Shown in pieces: positions 9,974 through 17,848 of a stretch of 64,000 nucleotides of DNA. The stretch spans positions 1,674,001-1,738,000 of the forward strand of contig NZ_CP062165.1 of NCBI RefSeq assembly GCF_014844075.1. The letters run 5' to 3'. A program made the translations under genes and the position numbers. Below the pieces are notes generated by a model. That model was not told the DNA's origin. It searched no databases and worked only from the letters and a program-made list of their open reading frames with translations. How positions within the stretch are numbered: the first letter of the stretch is position 1; every line of letters begins with the position of its first letter. Source of the stretch: Paenibacillus sp. JNUCC-31. Its GTDB lineage: Bacteria > Bacillota > Bacilli > Paenibacillales > Paenibacillaceae.

Positions 9974-10045
9974 TTGAAATGCATATTAACCTACGTGGGC
10001 TGGAGAAAAAGCAAGGTTTGCGTTTCATGGTGAAATAGTAATTAG

Positions 10046-10071
10046 AGGGAGCCGGCATGGCTCCCTTTTTA
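10046..10071 (+). terminator. fabV terminator
   Basis: GGGAGCC-5-GGCTCCC is followed by TTTTT. Confidence 0.9.
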
Positions 10072-10135
10072 GTTTCATTTTACAGGACTGGTGTACACTC
10101 TTTTCATCCCGCTTTCTTGTTTTCCGCTACTTGAA

Positions 10136-11383
10136 TCAGATTGACTTGAGCAGCTTTTTCAGTTCATTCGGGACTGTCTTCTCTACCGTAATAGAACGCG
10201 CTCCATGCATCGTTGCAAAGAATTGGAGCCCCTCCCGAAAATCCGCGATCCATTCCTCCACAGGCGGAGCGGCCTCTTCCATGGATAACAATCGAACCGT
10301 CAGCACGCCCGTTTTGCGATCCAGTCGCGGGTCCATGCGTCCAATCAGCCGATCTCCGTGAAGAATGGGCATCGCGTAATATCCGTAGGTGCGTTTCACC
10401 TCTGGTGTGTAAATTTCCCACTTGTAATGGAAATCAAATAAATCCACAATCCGTTCCCGTCTCCACAGCAGGTTGTCCAGCGGGGGCAGGAATCGTACCG
10501 GACCTGATGGATCAAAATGCGATTCTTCTTTTTCCATCTCAAGCAACAAAGCTTCATCTTCTGCACGGATGTAATAAGGCGTCGCAACGTCCTCTACCTC
10601 CAGCGGGATCATGCGACCATCTGCCACACGTGCAGCAATCTCATTCCGACGTTCAGCAGCCGTGGATTTCGTCCAGCCCAAGCGCGGATCTCGGACGTCC
10701 ACAACCCGATAGGCGTGAATGTACTTGTCCATCAGAGCCTGCCTTTGAGTCAAAAGATCGATCTCCGCGGTCATGGATTGGCCCTGCTCCATCAATCCGG
10801 ATTCCGTAATGTGAAAATAACGTTCATTCCCCTGCCTTGCCACAACACGAATGGCAGCTGAATCCAACAGCAAGTTCAACGCGAGTGTGGTGTCCTTCGT
10901 TTTCGGTACGTCGGGACTGTCCCAATATCCACTTACCCGTTCGACGGCACGAAAGGCTCTTGAGGGTAACGGTCCTTCTTCTTCCAAACGCTTCAGCACA
11001 TGCTGGACAGTCTTCTCCAGCCTTTGCAGGGAAGGAGCCAGACGATCCCGTAATCGGGCACGCACAGGTTCGAACAAAGCATAGTCTTCAATCGGAATAA
11101 CACATGCGGCATTGGCAAAATATTCGAACACTTGATGATTACTCAGCAAGGTATGTAAATACTCGGAGGTATAGCCCGGATCACGAGCGCCAAGCACCAA
11201 ATGTTGATTTCCGGTTACGGCTGCGACTGGATCAATCTGAACGCAGCCAAGGGAGCGGATCAGCTGCATGACCTGTTCGGGTCCCGAGGGCAAGGTAGCG
11301 GCAGGCCAACGTGCCAATAAAGATTGCGTTTGCAGCAAAAAACGCCGAACGATTCTTTTATTCATGCGCAGCACTGTGGTCAT
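10136..11383 (-). CDS. Winged-helix DNA glycosylase, YcaQ/AlkX type
   Basis: About 415 residues with the HTH_42 fold of the AlkZ/YcaQ superfamily. The catalytic loop reads SLGCVQIDPVAAV, giving Q-I-D; QxD marks the AlkX/YcaQ branch, which unhooks interstrand crosslinks, whereas AlkZ has QxQ. Further family features are HLVLGARDPGYTSEYLHTLL and a C-terminal MPILHGDRLIGRMDPRLDRKTG. It probably repairs alkylated DNA. Several starts are possible: TTG at 11404 and ATGs at 11383 and 11365; 11383 is preferred with AAGGGAAG upstream. It is transcribed alone. Confidence 0.82.
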   Translation of the reverse strand: MTTVLRMNKRIVRRFLLQTQSLLARWPAATLPSGPEQVMQLIRSLGCVQIDPVAAVTGNQHLVLGARDPGYTSEYLHTLLSNHQVFEYFANAACVIPIEDYALFEPVRARLRDRLAPSLQRLEKTVQHVLKRLEEEGPLPSRAFRAVERVSGYWDSPDVPKTKDTTLALNLLLDSAAIRVVARQGNERYFHITESGLMEQGQSMTAEIDLLTQRQALMDKYIHAYRVVDVRDPRLGWTKSTAAERRNEIAARVADGRMIPLEVEDVATPYYIRAEDEALLLEMEKEESHFDPSGPVRFLPPLDNLLWRRERIVDLFDFHYKWEIYTPEVKRTYGYYAMPILHGDRLIGRMDPRLDRKTGVLTVRLLSMEEAAPPVEEWIADFREGLQFFATMHGARSITVEKTVPNELKKLLKSI

Positions 11384-11433
11384 ATGTAGGGTTCTTCCCT
11401 TCAATTAAGATATGAGGAAATATAGCGGCAGCT

Positions 11434-11457
11434 ATTCAAATTCAAATTCAAATTCAA
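11434..11457. repeat. Hexanucleotide microsatellite, four copies
   Basis: ATTCAA is repeated four times in tandem, upstream of the glycosylase gene. Copy-number change could alter promoter spacing, but no promoter element was identified around it. Confidence 0.7.
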
Positions 11458-11525
11458 AAGATATATTGATTTTAACAGTCCAAAGGGTACATTCCAACCA
11501 AAGGAAGAGCTTTACTATAATGATG

Positions 11526-11750
11526 CTACCCAGCCATTCGCACCCTAGAGACAAAATAAAAAGAAGCACCACCATCCTGGGTCCGCTTCTTGTGTTTGAC
11601 CTTTTGCAATTTTTCCTGTTTCGTGGGCATGAGTCGAACATGCTGGGATAACGCTCCATAATCTCCGTTTACTCTTCGACTTTGCTCAGGGCACCATTGT
11701 CCTGACCGTTCTGCTTTGCGCAATGCTTTTTGCGTTTGTGTACGTGCCAT
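11526..11750 (-). CDS. Small basic protein, function unknown, with the terminator inside its 3' end
   Basis: A 74-residue basic protein starting MARTQTQKALRKAERSGQW and containing ALSQHVRLMPTKQEKLQKVKHKKR. It resembles small conserved basic proteins of Bacillales from memory, without a known role. The ATG at 11750 has GGGAGTG upstream. A terminator-like hairpin (11561-11591 with a T tract to about 11553) lies inside the last 20 codons, upstream of the stop at 11526-11528, so transcripts ending there would lack a stop codon. Confidence 0.6.
   Translation of the reverse strand: MARTQTQKALRKAERSGQWCPEQSRRVNGDYGALSQHVRLMPTKQEKLQKVKHKKRTQDGGASFYFVSRVRMAG
11553..11591 (-). terminator. Terminator-like hairpin inside a coding region
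   Basis: On the minus strand AAGAAGC..ACC pairs with GGT..GCTTCTT, followed by TTTTATTTT. It overlaps the final codons of the small basic protein gene. Confidence 0.65.
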
Positions 11751-11819
11751 TGTAATGAACACACTCCCTTGATTGGTATGCACTCAATATATCATGTGCA
11801 GCCAGACAAGTGAAGGTGA

Positions 11820-12416
11820 TTAACGTGGAACTCTTTTGCGCCTCGATTGCCACGTTTCCACAGGTTCATGATCATCTTCCTCGATCAGTTCCAGTGCCTC
11901 TTCCATTCTTCTGGACTTAAACAACATGATCAGGTCTACTAAATCTTCCCGATCCAGCAGCTTCACCCCGTTGACCGCCGCCAGCGTGCGGCATGCTTCC
12001 GTATATCTGGCTGAGGTGAGCACGATGGAGCGGTCTGCCTCATAATAGCGCATGGACGTGTAGATTTCCTGCACTGCGCTTAGCCCTACCGGATGATTTG
12101 CTCCGTAACGCTTGGCCTGAATGACATTACGTCTGCCTGCTCTATCCACAAATACAAGATCCGCACCAAAATCCCGGCTGCTTGTCGTCTTATGTACTTC
12201 GTCATAACCGAGCTGTTGGAATAAGTGATACAGATACAGTTCAAACTCCGATCCATCCTGCATTTTATCGATATCCTTAATCGTAATCTTACGCGGATTC
12301 GCTTCACTTCGTATACGTTGCCCTCGACGAATCCCACGGCGAATGATCCAAGCGATGAGTAGTAAAAGGACAATTACACCAATACCCACAGTGGTCATAT
12401 TTTCATTCCAGTTCAT
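11820..12416 (-). CDS. Membrane-anchored Mrr-type restriction endonuclease-like protein
   Basis: 198 residues. One hydrophobic helix (about 9-26, VGIGVIVLLLLIAWIIRRG) is followed by basic residues, then a PD-(D/E)xK Mrr_cat domain: FELYLYHLFQQLGYDEV, catalytic-type DFGADLVF and NVIQAKRY. Mrr-like domains cut foreign or modified DNA or act in DNA processing. A membrane tether is less usual and suggests action at the envelope, for example on incoming DNA; that is inference. The ATG at 12416 was chosen because AAGGAGAA precedes it; an open frame runs to 12506. No methyltransferase adjoins. Confidence 0.75.
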   Translation of the reverse strand: MNWNENMTTVGIGVIVLLLLIAWIIRRGIRRGQRIRSEANPRKITIKDIDKMQDGSEFELYLYHLFQQLGYDEVHKTTSSRDFGADLVFVDRAGRRNVIQAKRYGANHPVGLSAVQEIYTSMRYYEADRSIVLTSARYTEACRTLAAVNGVKLLDREDLVDLIMLFKSRRMEEALELIEEDDHEPVETWQSRRKRVPR

Positions 12417-12671
12417 GTCTGTTCTCCTTGTCGTTCCTCTAATCTGTCTGGCTCTTGCCTGATTAGCCAATGTCACCGGACTAAATATAGCAGACTTCTC
12501 CCCCAACAGGAAGAAGATGAATTCCCTGTAACCGTTAAAATTCGCAAAACAACAATAATCATATATTCTAATGATAAAAGGTTACAGACACTCAGGTTGA
12601 ATTACACATGCATGAAATGGTAGAATTCAACAATCGGTTCTATTTTGAATCGAAGAAAGGTGGTTTGTAAC

Positions 12672-13943
12672 TTGCATACATCCAACAAACGAAAGTCCAA
12701 AACATGGGCTGCCCTCATTCTCAGCGGCACGCTCCTCTTCAGCCTGCATACACCAAGCTACGCAGCAGACTCAAGTGCCCCACTGCCAAAGGCTGCCTGG
12801 ACCTCATCTTCACTCGCACTCACTGAAGTGAACACGGAGAAAGACGTCATCATCAAGGAATTGAATGCTGTTCCGTCCAAAAACCTGGTGTACGTTCATT
12901 CTTCACAGCCCGTGATCAAAACAAGCAGCAATACCAAACTGGATTGGCAGCTGGATTCGCTCCAGGCACTGGATGCCACGACAGGACAATTGAAGTGGAA
13001 CGTTATTTTCCATGAGAAAAGCGGCCCTTATACGACGTACTCCAACTCCCTCTATTCCAGCTACGGCACAGCCTATGTATATATGGAATATTCCGATGGA
13101 ACCAAGAAAGTATATTCGTATAATACAACCGGCAAAACCAACTGGGTCAAGACCCTAAATAATTCATCTTCCATCTACCTGCTGGATAATGATACATTAC
13201 TGGTTGCCTCAAGCGCAGGTGTGCAATCGAATGGTTCTGTGCGTTCGGCTATCTCGCTATATGACAAAAAGGGCAAACTGATCACGGAAAAGACCATTAA
13301 CGGCGCTGTGCTCAAAGCAGGCAGCAATCGAATCGTCGTAGACGCCAGCAAACAAACCAAAGTCGGCAACTTCTGGCAAGCAGCGGCCAATCCCAAAGTG
13401 GAGATCTATGATCGCACGCTGAATCGTCTTTCTTTCTATCAGTTCCCAAGTAATGCCAACACCCTGGGAGACGGCGGCGGTGAATCACTGGCCATTCTGG
13501 ATGATGGCTCCGTGATCATGCGTGCGAATTTCGCGAACACAGGCAACAAACTGATGGGCTTTGGCACCGATGGCAAGATGGCCTGGGGCCGTGCCATTGC
13601 CGGTGATGCCTATGTTCAAACCGCTGGCAACGGATATACCGTGTTTACAGGTCAGAAGCTGGAGCTGTACACCATGAAGGGTAAAGTCACAGAGCGAACG
13701 TTCAAAGATCAGCAGGAAGCGTTGATGGTTGTTGAGCGTACACAGGATCAAAATTACAAACTGAATTTTGCCAAAGCAGGTTATATCCTTGATCCGCAGA
13801 CATTGGACACCGAACATGAATATGTATTTGCTTCCTCTCCTGGATTGCTCGATGGATATTCAACGTACAATGATCATATCATCTATCAAATCAATAACGA
13901 TGCATTATCCAAGTATGTATTGAAGACAACCTCAGCTAAATAG
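12672..13943 (+). CDS. Secreted beta-propeller-like (PQQ/WD40-like) protein
   Basis: About 423 residues, starting at a TTG preceded by AAAGGTGG eight bases upstream; an earlier in-frame TTG at 12645 has no site. A signal peptide is clear: basic HTSNKRKSK, hydrophobic core TWAALILSGTLLFSL, cleavage near PSYA-AD. The mature part has repeated blades such as LQALDATTGQLKWNVIF, VYSYNTTGKTNWVKTL and MGFGTDGKMAWGRAI, the PQQ-like repeat pattern. It is likely an exported binding or assembly protein of unknown target. It ends at a strong terminator. Confidence 0.7.
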   Translation: MHTSNKRKSKTWAALILSGTLLFSLHTPSYAADSSAPLPKAAWTSSSLALTEVNTEKDVIIKELNAVPSKNLVYVHSSQPVIKTSSNTKLDWQLDSLQALDATTGQLKWNVIFHEKSGPYTTYSNSLYSSYGTAYVYMEYSDGTKKVYSYNTTGKTNWVKTLNNSSSIYLLDNDTLLVASSAGVQSNGSVRSAISLYDKKGKLITEKTINGAVLKAGSNRIVVDASKQTKVGNFWQAAANPKVEIYDRTLNRLSFYQFPSNANTLGDGGGESLAILDDGSVIMRANFANTGNKLMGFGTDGKMAWGRAIAGDAYVQTAGNGYTVFTGQKLELYTMKGKVTERTFKDQQEALMVVERTQDQNYKLNFAKAGYILDPQTLDTEHEYVFASSPGLLDGYSTYNDHIIYQINNDALSKYVLKTTSAK

Positions 13944-13949
13944 AAAATG

Positions 13950-13993
13950 GAGCGCTCTGGTTGACCGACTAACGGTTGGACAGGGCGCTCTTT
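13950..13993 (+). terminator. Terminator of the secreted propeller gene
   Basis: GAGCGCTCTG pairs (one G-T) with CAGGGCGCTC, followed by TTTTA. It separates this gene from the leader region downstream. Confidence 0.8.
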
Positions 13994-14022
13994 TATTTCA
14001 CAAACGGTGTAATCCCCTCTCT

Positions 14023-14051
14023 TTTATCCTCTCTGCGCAAACTGTTATAAT
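14023..14051 (+). promoter_or_regulatory. Promoter of the methyltransferase leader
   Basis: TGTTATAAT is an extended -10 (14043-14051). The -35 region TTTATC is weak. The predicted start near 14058 lies 50 bases before the leader ORF. Confidence 0.6.
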
Positions 14052-14107
14052 AGTATCGTTAACTTTTTCACCCTACTCTTCATTGGCAAAAGGAGCGTAG
14101 CCCTCCC

Positions 14108-14137
14108 ATGATTATTCAATTCATTCGGTACAGATAA
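14108..14137 (+). CDS. Leader peptide MIIQFIRYR upstream of the rRNA methyltransferase
   Basis: Nine codons, ATG to TAA, encode MIIQFIRYR. AAAGGAG lies upstream with a long 13-base gap; GGAG could pair with CTCC just before the ATG and shorten it. Arg-Tyr-Arg matches the '+X+' pattern at which macrolide-bound ribosomes stall in ErmDL-type leaders. The last two codons and stop overlap GATAACTG (14133-14140), which pairs with CAGTTATC (14210-14217), and the terminator stem begins five bases after the stop. The arrangement is that of a ribosome-controlled attenuator. Confidence 0.6.
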   Translation: MIIQFIRYR

Positions 14138-14217
14138 CTGCGGGCATAACATCAACCTCTTTTTTTTAAAATGTACGATATAGAGGTTTATTTGTTATGC
14201 CCTTTTCTTCAGTTATC
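14133..14217 (+). terminator. Leader attenuator: nested stems with intrinsic terminator
   Basis: GGGCATAAC (14142-14150) pairs perfectly with GTTATGCCC (14194-14202), followed by TTTTCTTC. Inside it AACCTCT (14154-14160) pairs with AGAGGTT (14182-14188). Outside it GATAACTG (14133-14140) pairs with CAGTTATC (14210-14217). A ribosome stalled on the Arg-Tyr-Arg codons would cover the 5' arms and should prevent terminator formation. Confidence 0.72.
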
Positions 14218-14245
14218 CAGATCTGAATGAATGGGGTGCTATTCC

Positions 14246-15112
14246 ATGTCAATCCATCGCAGAGAACGTAGTGCTGCGCTTATTCAAGCCTATATCCATA
14301 TGCTTAAATGTCCCGTCTGTCATCGTACAATGACAATGATTAGTCGGGACCATATTCAATGCAGTTCCAGACACAGCTTTGATTTGGCAAGACAAGGCTA
14401 TATCAATTTTATGACACGCTTTTTCAAGGGCAACTATGACAAACGTTTATTTACGGCCAAAAGGAATATTCTAACTCAATCTGCGATCTATACGCCTCTG
14501 ATTGTACTCATTCGCAATTGGATTGAAGATTATACTACTGACAGCAGTCAGCCCTTGCATATTCTGGATGCAGGTGCAGGAGAAGGGACCCTGTTGGAGC
14601 AGATTACACAGAATACTCCGGCTGTAGGCTGGGGGATCGACATCGCCAAAGAGGGGATTGCCATGGCTTCCTCTACCTACGACCAGCAAATCTGGTTTGT
14701 CGGTGATCTGGCTTACAGTCCTTTTGCAGAGGGGCAGCTGGACGTGATCCTGAATATCCTCTCCCCTTCGAACTATGAAGAGTTTGGACGGATTATGAAG
14801 CCTGATGGCTTGATCATCAAAGTGATTCCCCGTGAGCAATATCTAATGGAACTGAGGGAGCTTTTGCTCCCGGAACGACAAGACCATATAGACAGCCGGG
14901 AGTATGTATTGGACCGCTTTCGCAACCATCATCACCTTATAGAGAGCATTCCGCTGACATACACCCTGCCCGTAACGGAAGTTATGGTGAATTCAATTAT
15001 TCATATGACACCCCTCTCTTGGCATGGAACAGAAACAGCCATAGCCAGCGTTCAAAAGTCCTTGTCGCAGATCACCATTGATTTAGAAATACTTGTGGGG
15101 AAACGCAGATAA
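14246..15112 (+). CDS. RlmA-type 23S rRNA (guanine-N1) methyltransferase
   Basis: 288 residues from the ATG at 14246 (GGGGTG upstream). An N-terminal zinc finger reads CPVC, then C in HIQCSSRH and the His four residues on: the C-C-C-H set of RlmA proteins, followed by family hallmark HSFDLARQGYINFM. The SAM-binding motif I is ILDAGAGEG, and NILSPSNYEEFGRIMKPDG follows. RlmA(I) methylates G745 and RlmA(II)/TlrB methylates G748 in helix 35 at the peptide exit tunnel; TlrB contributes to tylosin resistance. Which base is used here is not decidable by eye. A leader peptide and attenuator precede it. Confidence 0.82.
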   Translation: MSIHRRERSAALIQAYIHMLKCPVCHRTMTMISRDHIQCSSRHSFDLARQGYINFMTRFFKGNYDKRLFTAKRNILTQSAIYTPLIVLIRNWIEDYTTDSSQPLHILDAGAGEGTLLEQITQNTPAVGWGIDIAKEGIAMASSTYDQQIWFVGDLAYSPFAEGQLDVILNILSPSNYEEFGRIMKPDGLIIKVIPREQYLMELRELLLPERQDHIDSREYVLDRFRNHHHLIESIPLTYTLPVTEVMVNSIIHMTPLSWHGTETAIASVQKSLSQITIDLEILVGKRR

Positions 15113-15177
15113 GAACTGTAGCCATTGAGGCTGGAACAAACATCCTCAGCATTCTCCTGTTCATTGAACAACCCAAT

Positions 15178-15217
15178 AAAGCCGGGATAGTTCCTGTTGG
15201 AACTAATCCCGGCTTTT
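15178..15217. terminator. Bidirectional terminator
   Basis: AAAGCCGGGAT..AGTTCC pairs with GGAACT..ATCCCGGCTTT (one bulge). It serves both the methyltransferase gene and convergent msrA. Confidence 0.85.
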
Positions 15218-15258
15218 CCATGCAAGCTGATGACACCTGACTGAAGTACTGAAATCAA

Positions 15259-15774
15259 TTATTTCCAGTTTTCTTCAATGAATTCATCCCGTCCGGATAA
15301 CGCACGGTCTTCTTTATAATGCTTCTGATTCTTTTTGTGGTAATCTTGATGGTAGTCTTCTGCTGGATAGAATACAGCAGCGTCCCGAATCTCGGTGACT
15401 ATCGGCTGCACGAATCGTCCACTGGCTGCAAGTTCCTGTTTGGACTGCTCAGCCAATTCACGCTGACGCTCGTTATGTACAAATACAGCAGTTCTATATT
15501 GAGTACCCCGGTCCTGGAATTGCCCTCCGTCATCGGTTGGGTCAATCTGAGGCCAGTACAGCTCCAGCAGTCTTTCGTACGGGAATACCTCTGGATCAAA
15601 TGTAATTTCAACAACCTCAACATGACCGGTCTCCCCTGTTTTGACCTGCTCATATGTTGGATGATCGACATGACCGCCAGTATAGCCGGATACAATACCA
15701 TGAATGCCTGGCTGCTCTTCAAACGGTGTAACCATACACCAGAAGCATCCCCCGGCAAATGTTGCTTTTTCCAT
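15259..15774 (-). CDS. msrA: Peptide methionine sulfoxide reductase MsrA
   Basis: 171 residues with the MsrA active site GGCFWC at residues 8-13, the catalytic Cys being the first of the two. [23 protein letters not shown] and the C-terminal YHQDYHKKN are also conserved. The enzyme reduces the S form of methionine sulfoxide in the cytosol with thioredoxin. AAAGGGATG lies before the ATG. MsrB is not nearby, so repair of the R form must be encoded elsewhere. Confidence 0.95.
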   Translation of the reverse strand: MEKATFAGGCFWCMVTPFEEQPGIHGIVSGYTGGHVDHPTYEQVKTGETGHVEVVEITFDPEVFPYERLLELYWPQIDPTDDGGQFQDRGTQYRTAVFVHNERQRELAEQSKQELAASGRFVQPIVTEIRDAAVFYPAEDYHQDYHKKNQKHYKEDRALSGRDEFIEENWK

Positions 15775-15818
15775 TCAGATTCATCCCTTTCTTTTGTACA
15801 TCTATATCTTAAAACAAA

Positions 15819-15863
15819 AAGAGGTTGATGGAAAGCCACCTCGTGGACTTCCATCAACCTCTT
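15819..15863 (-). terminator. Terminator of glsB
   Basis: A 15-base stem (AAGAGGTTGATGGAA / TTCCATCAACCTCTT) is followed on the minus strand by TTTTTGTTTT. Confidence 0.85.
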
Positions 15864-15940
15864 AAGATCATTTGTTACATTAACCGTCATTCAAATTGCT
15901 CGTTGCCGACTTGATATATATTCAAGAGATCTTGAATGCG

Positions 15941-16198
15941 TTACCCGCGGCTGCGACCCATGGAACGGAAGATCAAACTTACGATCGCTACAAGTACGAT
16001 AGCACCGATTAATGCCGGCACAATGTAGAATCCGCCCATTTCAGGGCCCATATCTCCCAGAATCACTCCGCCTAACCATCCGCCGATAAAACCGGCAATG
16101 ATGTTACCGATAACGCCGCCGGGAATGTCACGACCAACAATCAGACCTGCCAACCAACCAATGATACCACCGATAATTAATGACCATAACCAACCCAT
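15941..16198 (-). CDS. GlsB/YeaQ/YmgE-family stress membrane protein
   Basis: A very small (85 residues) Gly-rich membrane protein with three hydrophobic segments. GWLWSLIIGGIIGWLAGLIVG, NIIAGFIGGWLGG and ALIGAIVLVAIVSLIF match the transglycosylase-associated (PF04226) family. The role is poorly defined; members are induced by stress. The ATG at 16198 follows GAGGTG; a GTG at 16207 overlaps that site and is less likely. Upstream, GTTTAA-13-GGTTAA resembles a general-stress promoter, weakly. Confidence 0.85.
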   Translation of the reverse strand: MGWLWSLIIGGIIGWLAGLIVGRDIPGGVIGNIIAGFIGGWLGGVILGDMGPEMGGFYIVPALIGAIVLVAIVSLIFRSMGRSRG

Positions 16199-16543
16199 AT
16201 CATTCACCTCTAATTAAAGTTTTTGTTGTTGTCTGTCTACTATTAACCGCTACAGAAGGATTTAAACAATTGGCATGAAAATTGTTGTATATTACCTTTT
16301 GTTCATATGCTCTTTCCTCTGTCATACAACATGTAACAAACCACTGAAAACAGTTCGCGTCACTTTCCGGCATCTTACACAGTTCAGGACTGCGATATGT
16401 ACCTCCCGAAAGTCATTGTATGTTGGATCAGACAGCCTTAGTATACCCATTTGAGGTGATAATATTTTTGGTCTATTTTTAAAATTTAACATAAAAGCAA
16501 AGCAGCCGTTCCGGTTACAGTTACCCAAAAAATTTATAGTCTA
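16199..16543. other. Intergenic region without supported gene
   Basis: 345 bases between glsB and the AAA ATPase gene. It holds the glsB promoter region on the right of glsB. A 68-codon minus-strand frame (16322-16528) has no ribosome site or family resemblance. Nothing else seen. Confidence 0.5.
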
Positions 16544-17848
16544 TTAATAAAAACCTGCACGTCCCTTGCCTGGCTGTGTCAACCAGTTATGTTTATGACT
16601 CTTATCCAGCTCTCCCCGCATCGACTGAATGATTTGCACAATGTCCGTATGTCCATTCTGATGCCATTCCAGGGCTGCGCTGACATACAGTTCTCCCAGC
16701 TGTGCCAGAGAGAAGGTATCCGTCAATCGGGCGGCTTCAAGCGTTCCCTCTTCCCCCGCAAAGGTTTTGAAACCGCGCTGATGCAAATACTGCAGACGCA
16801 GCGCTTCGTCCGGCAGCGGTATCTCATAAGCCCGATCAAACCTTCCGGCACGGTTCATGAGGCCAGGGTCTATTTTCTCCGGATAATTCGTTGTGCCAAT
16901 CAGGAAGATCCCTTCTTTGGACGTTGCCCCATCCAGTGTATTCAGGAAAAAGGAACGCACTTCATCGGGCATGGAATCAATATCCTCAATGATCAGCACC
17001 ATCGGTGCCAAACGTTTGGCTGCCTCAAACACTTCACGCACCGATTCACTGTTTGTGTATTCTGTAATTTGCCAATATGCAGCAGGCCCCGGTACGCTTC
17101 CCGCAATGGACTTCACAAGGGTAGTCTTGCCATTTCCAGGGTGTCCATAGAGCAGAATCCCCCGCTTATACGGAATATCGTAATCTCGATAAAAGGAGCG
17201 ATCCGCCTCGAAAAACTGATCCAGCGAGCGGAAAATATCCTGTTTAATTTGCGGAGAAAGTACAACCTCATCTCTTCCCACAGCCCGGGTAATGGATTCG
17301 ACATGACGGTCACTGCCATTGCGTGCATCCGTGTAAACCGTAACTTTTTTCATATTTTGCTGCCGTTCCCGTTCCCGCACACTGCCCAGAAAATCCTTTA
17401 ATTCCTCTTCTCCTGTAGCAAACACAAAATCCTCTTGGTAGATCCCGTTCTCCCGGAAGAATGGAATGCGGACGAGCGCTACGCCCCACTGGGGATAGGC
17501 AAATACATTGTTACGAATCGAATAATGCACACCATACGATGGTGTATCTCCATCGTCCTCATAGTGCAGTGTACGCAGCTCAAGGTCTTCAAAAATCCGG
17601 GCAACCAGCTCCACTTCATCACTGTTGCTTTGCAGATCTTCTTTGAGTAGATCCCAGTATTCACTGTTCGGATCATCGCTGGCATAAAGTTCATAACGAA
17701 CACCGTAACGATTGCCGAGCGCTTCAATGATGCCTCGAATCAGGCGGGCATATATGGCATAGCCTTCGTTTCGAATATGACTGTCTAGTTGCTCCTCATA
17801 GGAATAGATGACTTGATTATGATTCGTTTGTTCTTTCTCTATGGTCAT
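16544..17848 (-). CDS. AAA-family ATPase coupled to RtcB
   Basis: 434 residues. The first ~190 are an unassigned N-terminal domain. The AAA module follows: Walker A YGHPGNGKTTLVKSI (about residue 235), Walker B MVLIIEDIDSM, sensor FLIGTTNYPEKID and arginine-finger region MNRAGRFDRAYEIPLP. This resembles BCS1/proteasome-type AAA proteins that remodel a partner. Its start overlaps the rtcB stop by one base (TAATG), indicating translational coupling and a shared job, perhaps remodelling RtcB or its RNA substrate. That function is inferred from coupling only. Confidence 0.82.
   Translation of the reverse strand: MTIEKEQTNHNQVIYSYEEQLDSHIRNEGYAIYARLIRGIIEALGNRYGVRYELYASDDPNSEYWDLLKEDLQSNSDEVELVARIFEDLELRTLHYEDDGDTPSYGVHYSIRNNVFAYPQWGVALVRIPFFRENGIYQEDFVFATGEEELKDFLGSVRERERQQNMKKVTVYTDARNGSDRHVESITRAVGRDEVVLSPQIKQDIFRSLDQFFEADRSFYRDYDIPYKRGILLYGHPGNGKTTLVKSIAGSVPGPAAYWQITEYTNSESVREVFEAAKRLAPMVLIIEDIDSMPDEVRSFFLNTLDGATSKEGIFLIGTTNYPEKIDPGLMNRAGRFDRAYEIPLPDEALRLQYLHQRGFKTFAGEEGTLEAARLTDTFSLAQLGELYVSAALEWHQNGHTDIVQIIQSMRGELDKSHKHNWLTQPGKGRAGFY

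Noticed and set aside
16322..16528. 68-codon minus-strand frame between glsB and the ATPase gene
   Set aside because: No ribosome site, mixed composition, no family resemblance.
16589..17401. 270-codon plus-strand open frame opposite the AAA ATPase gene
   Set aside because: Antisense shadow; the ATPase has Walker motifs and is coupled to rtcB.
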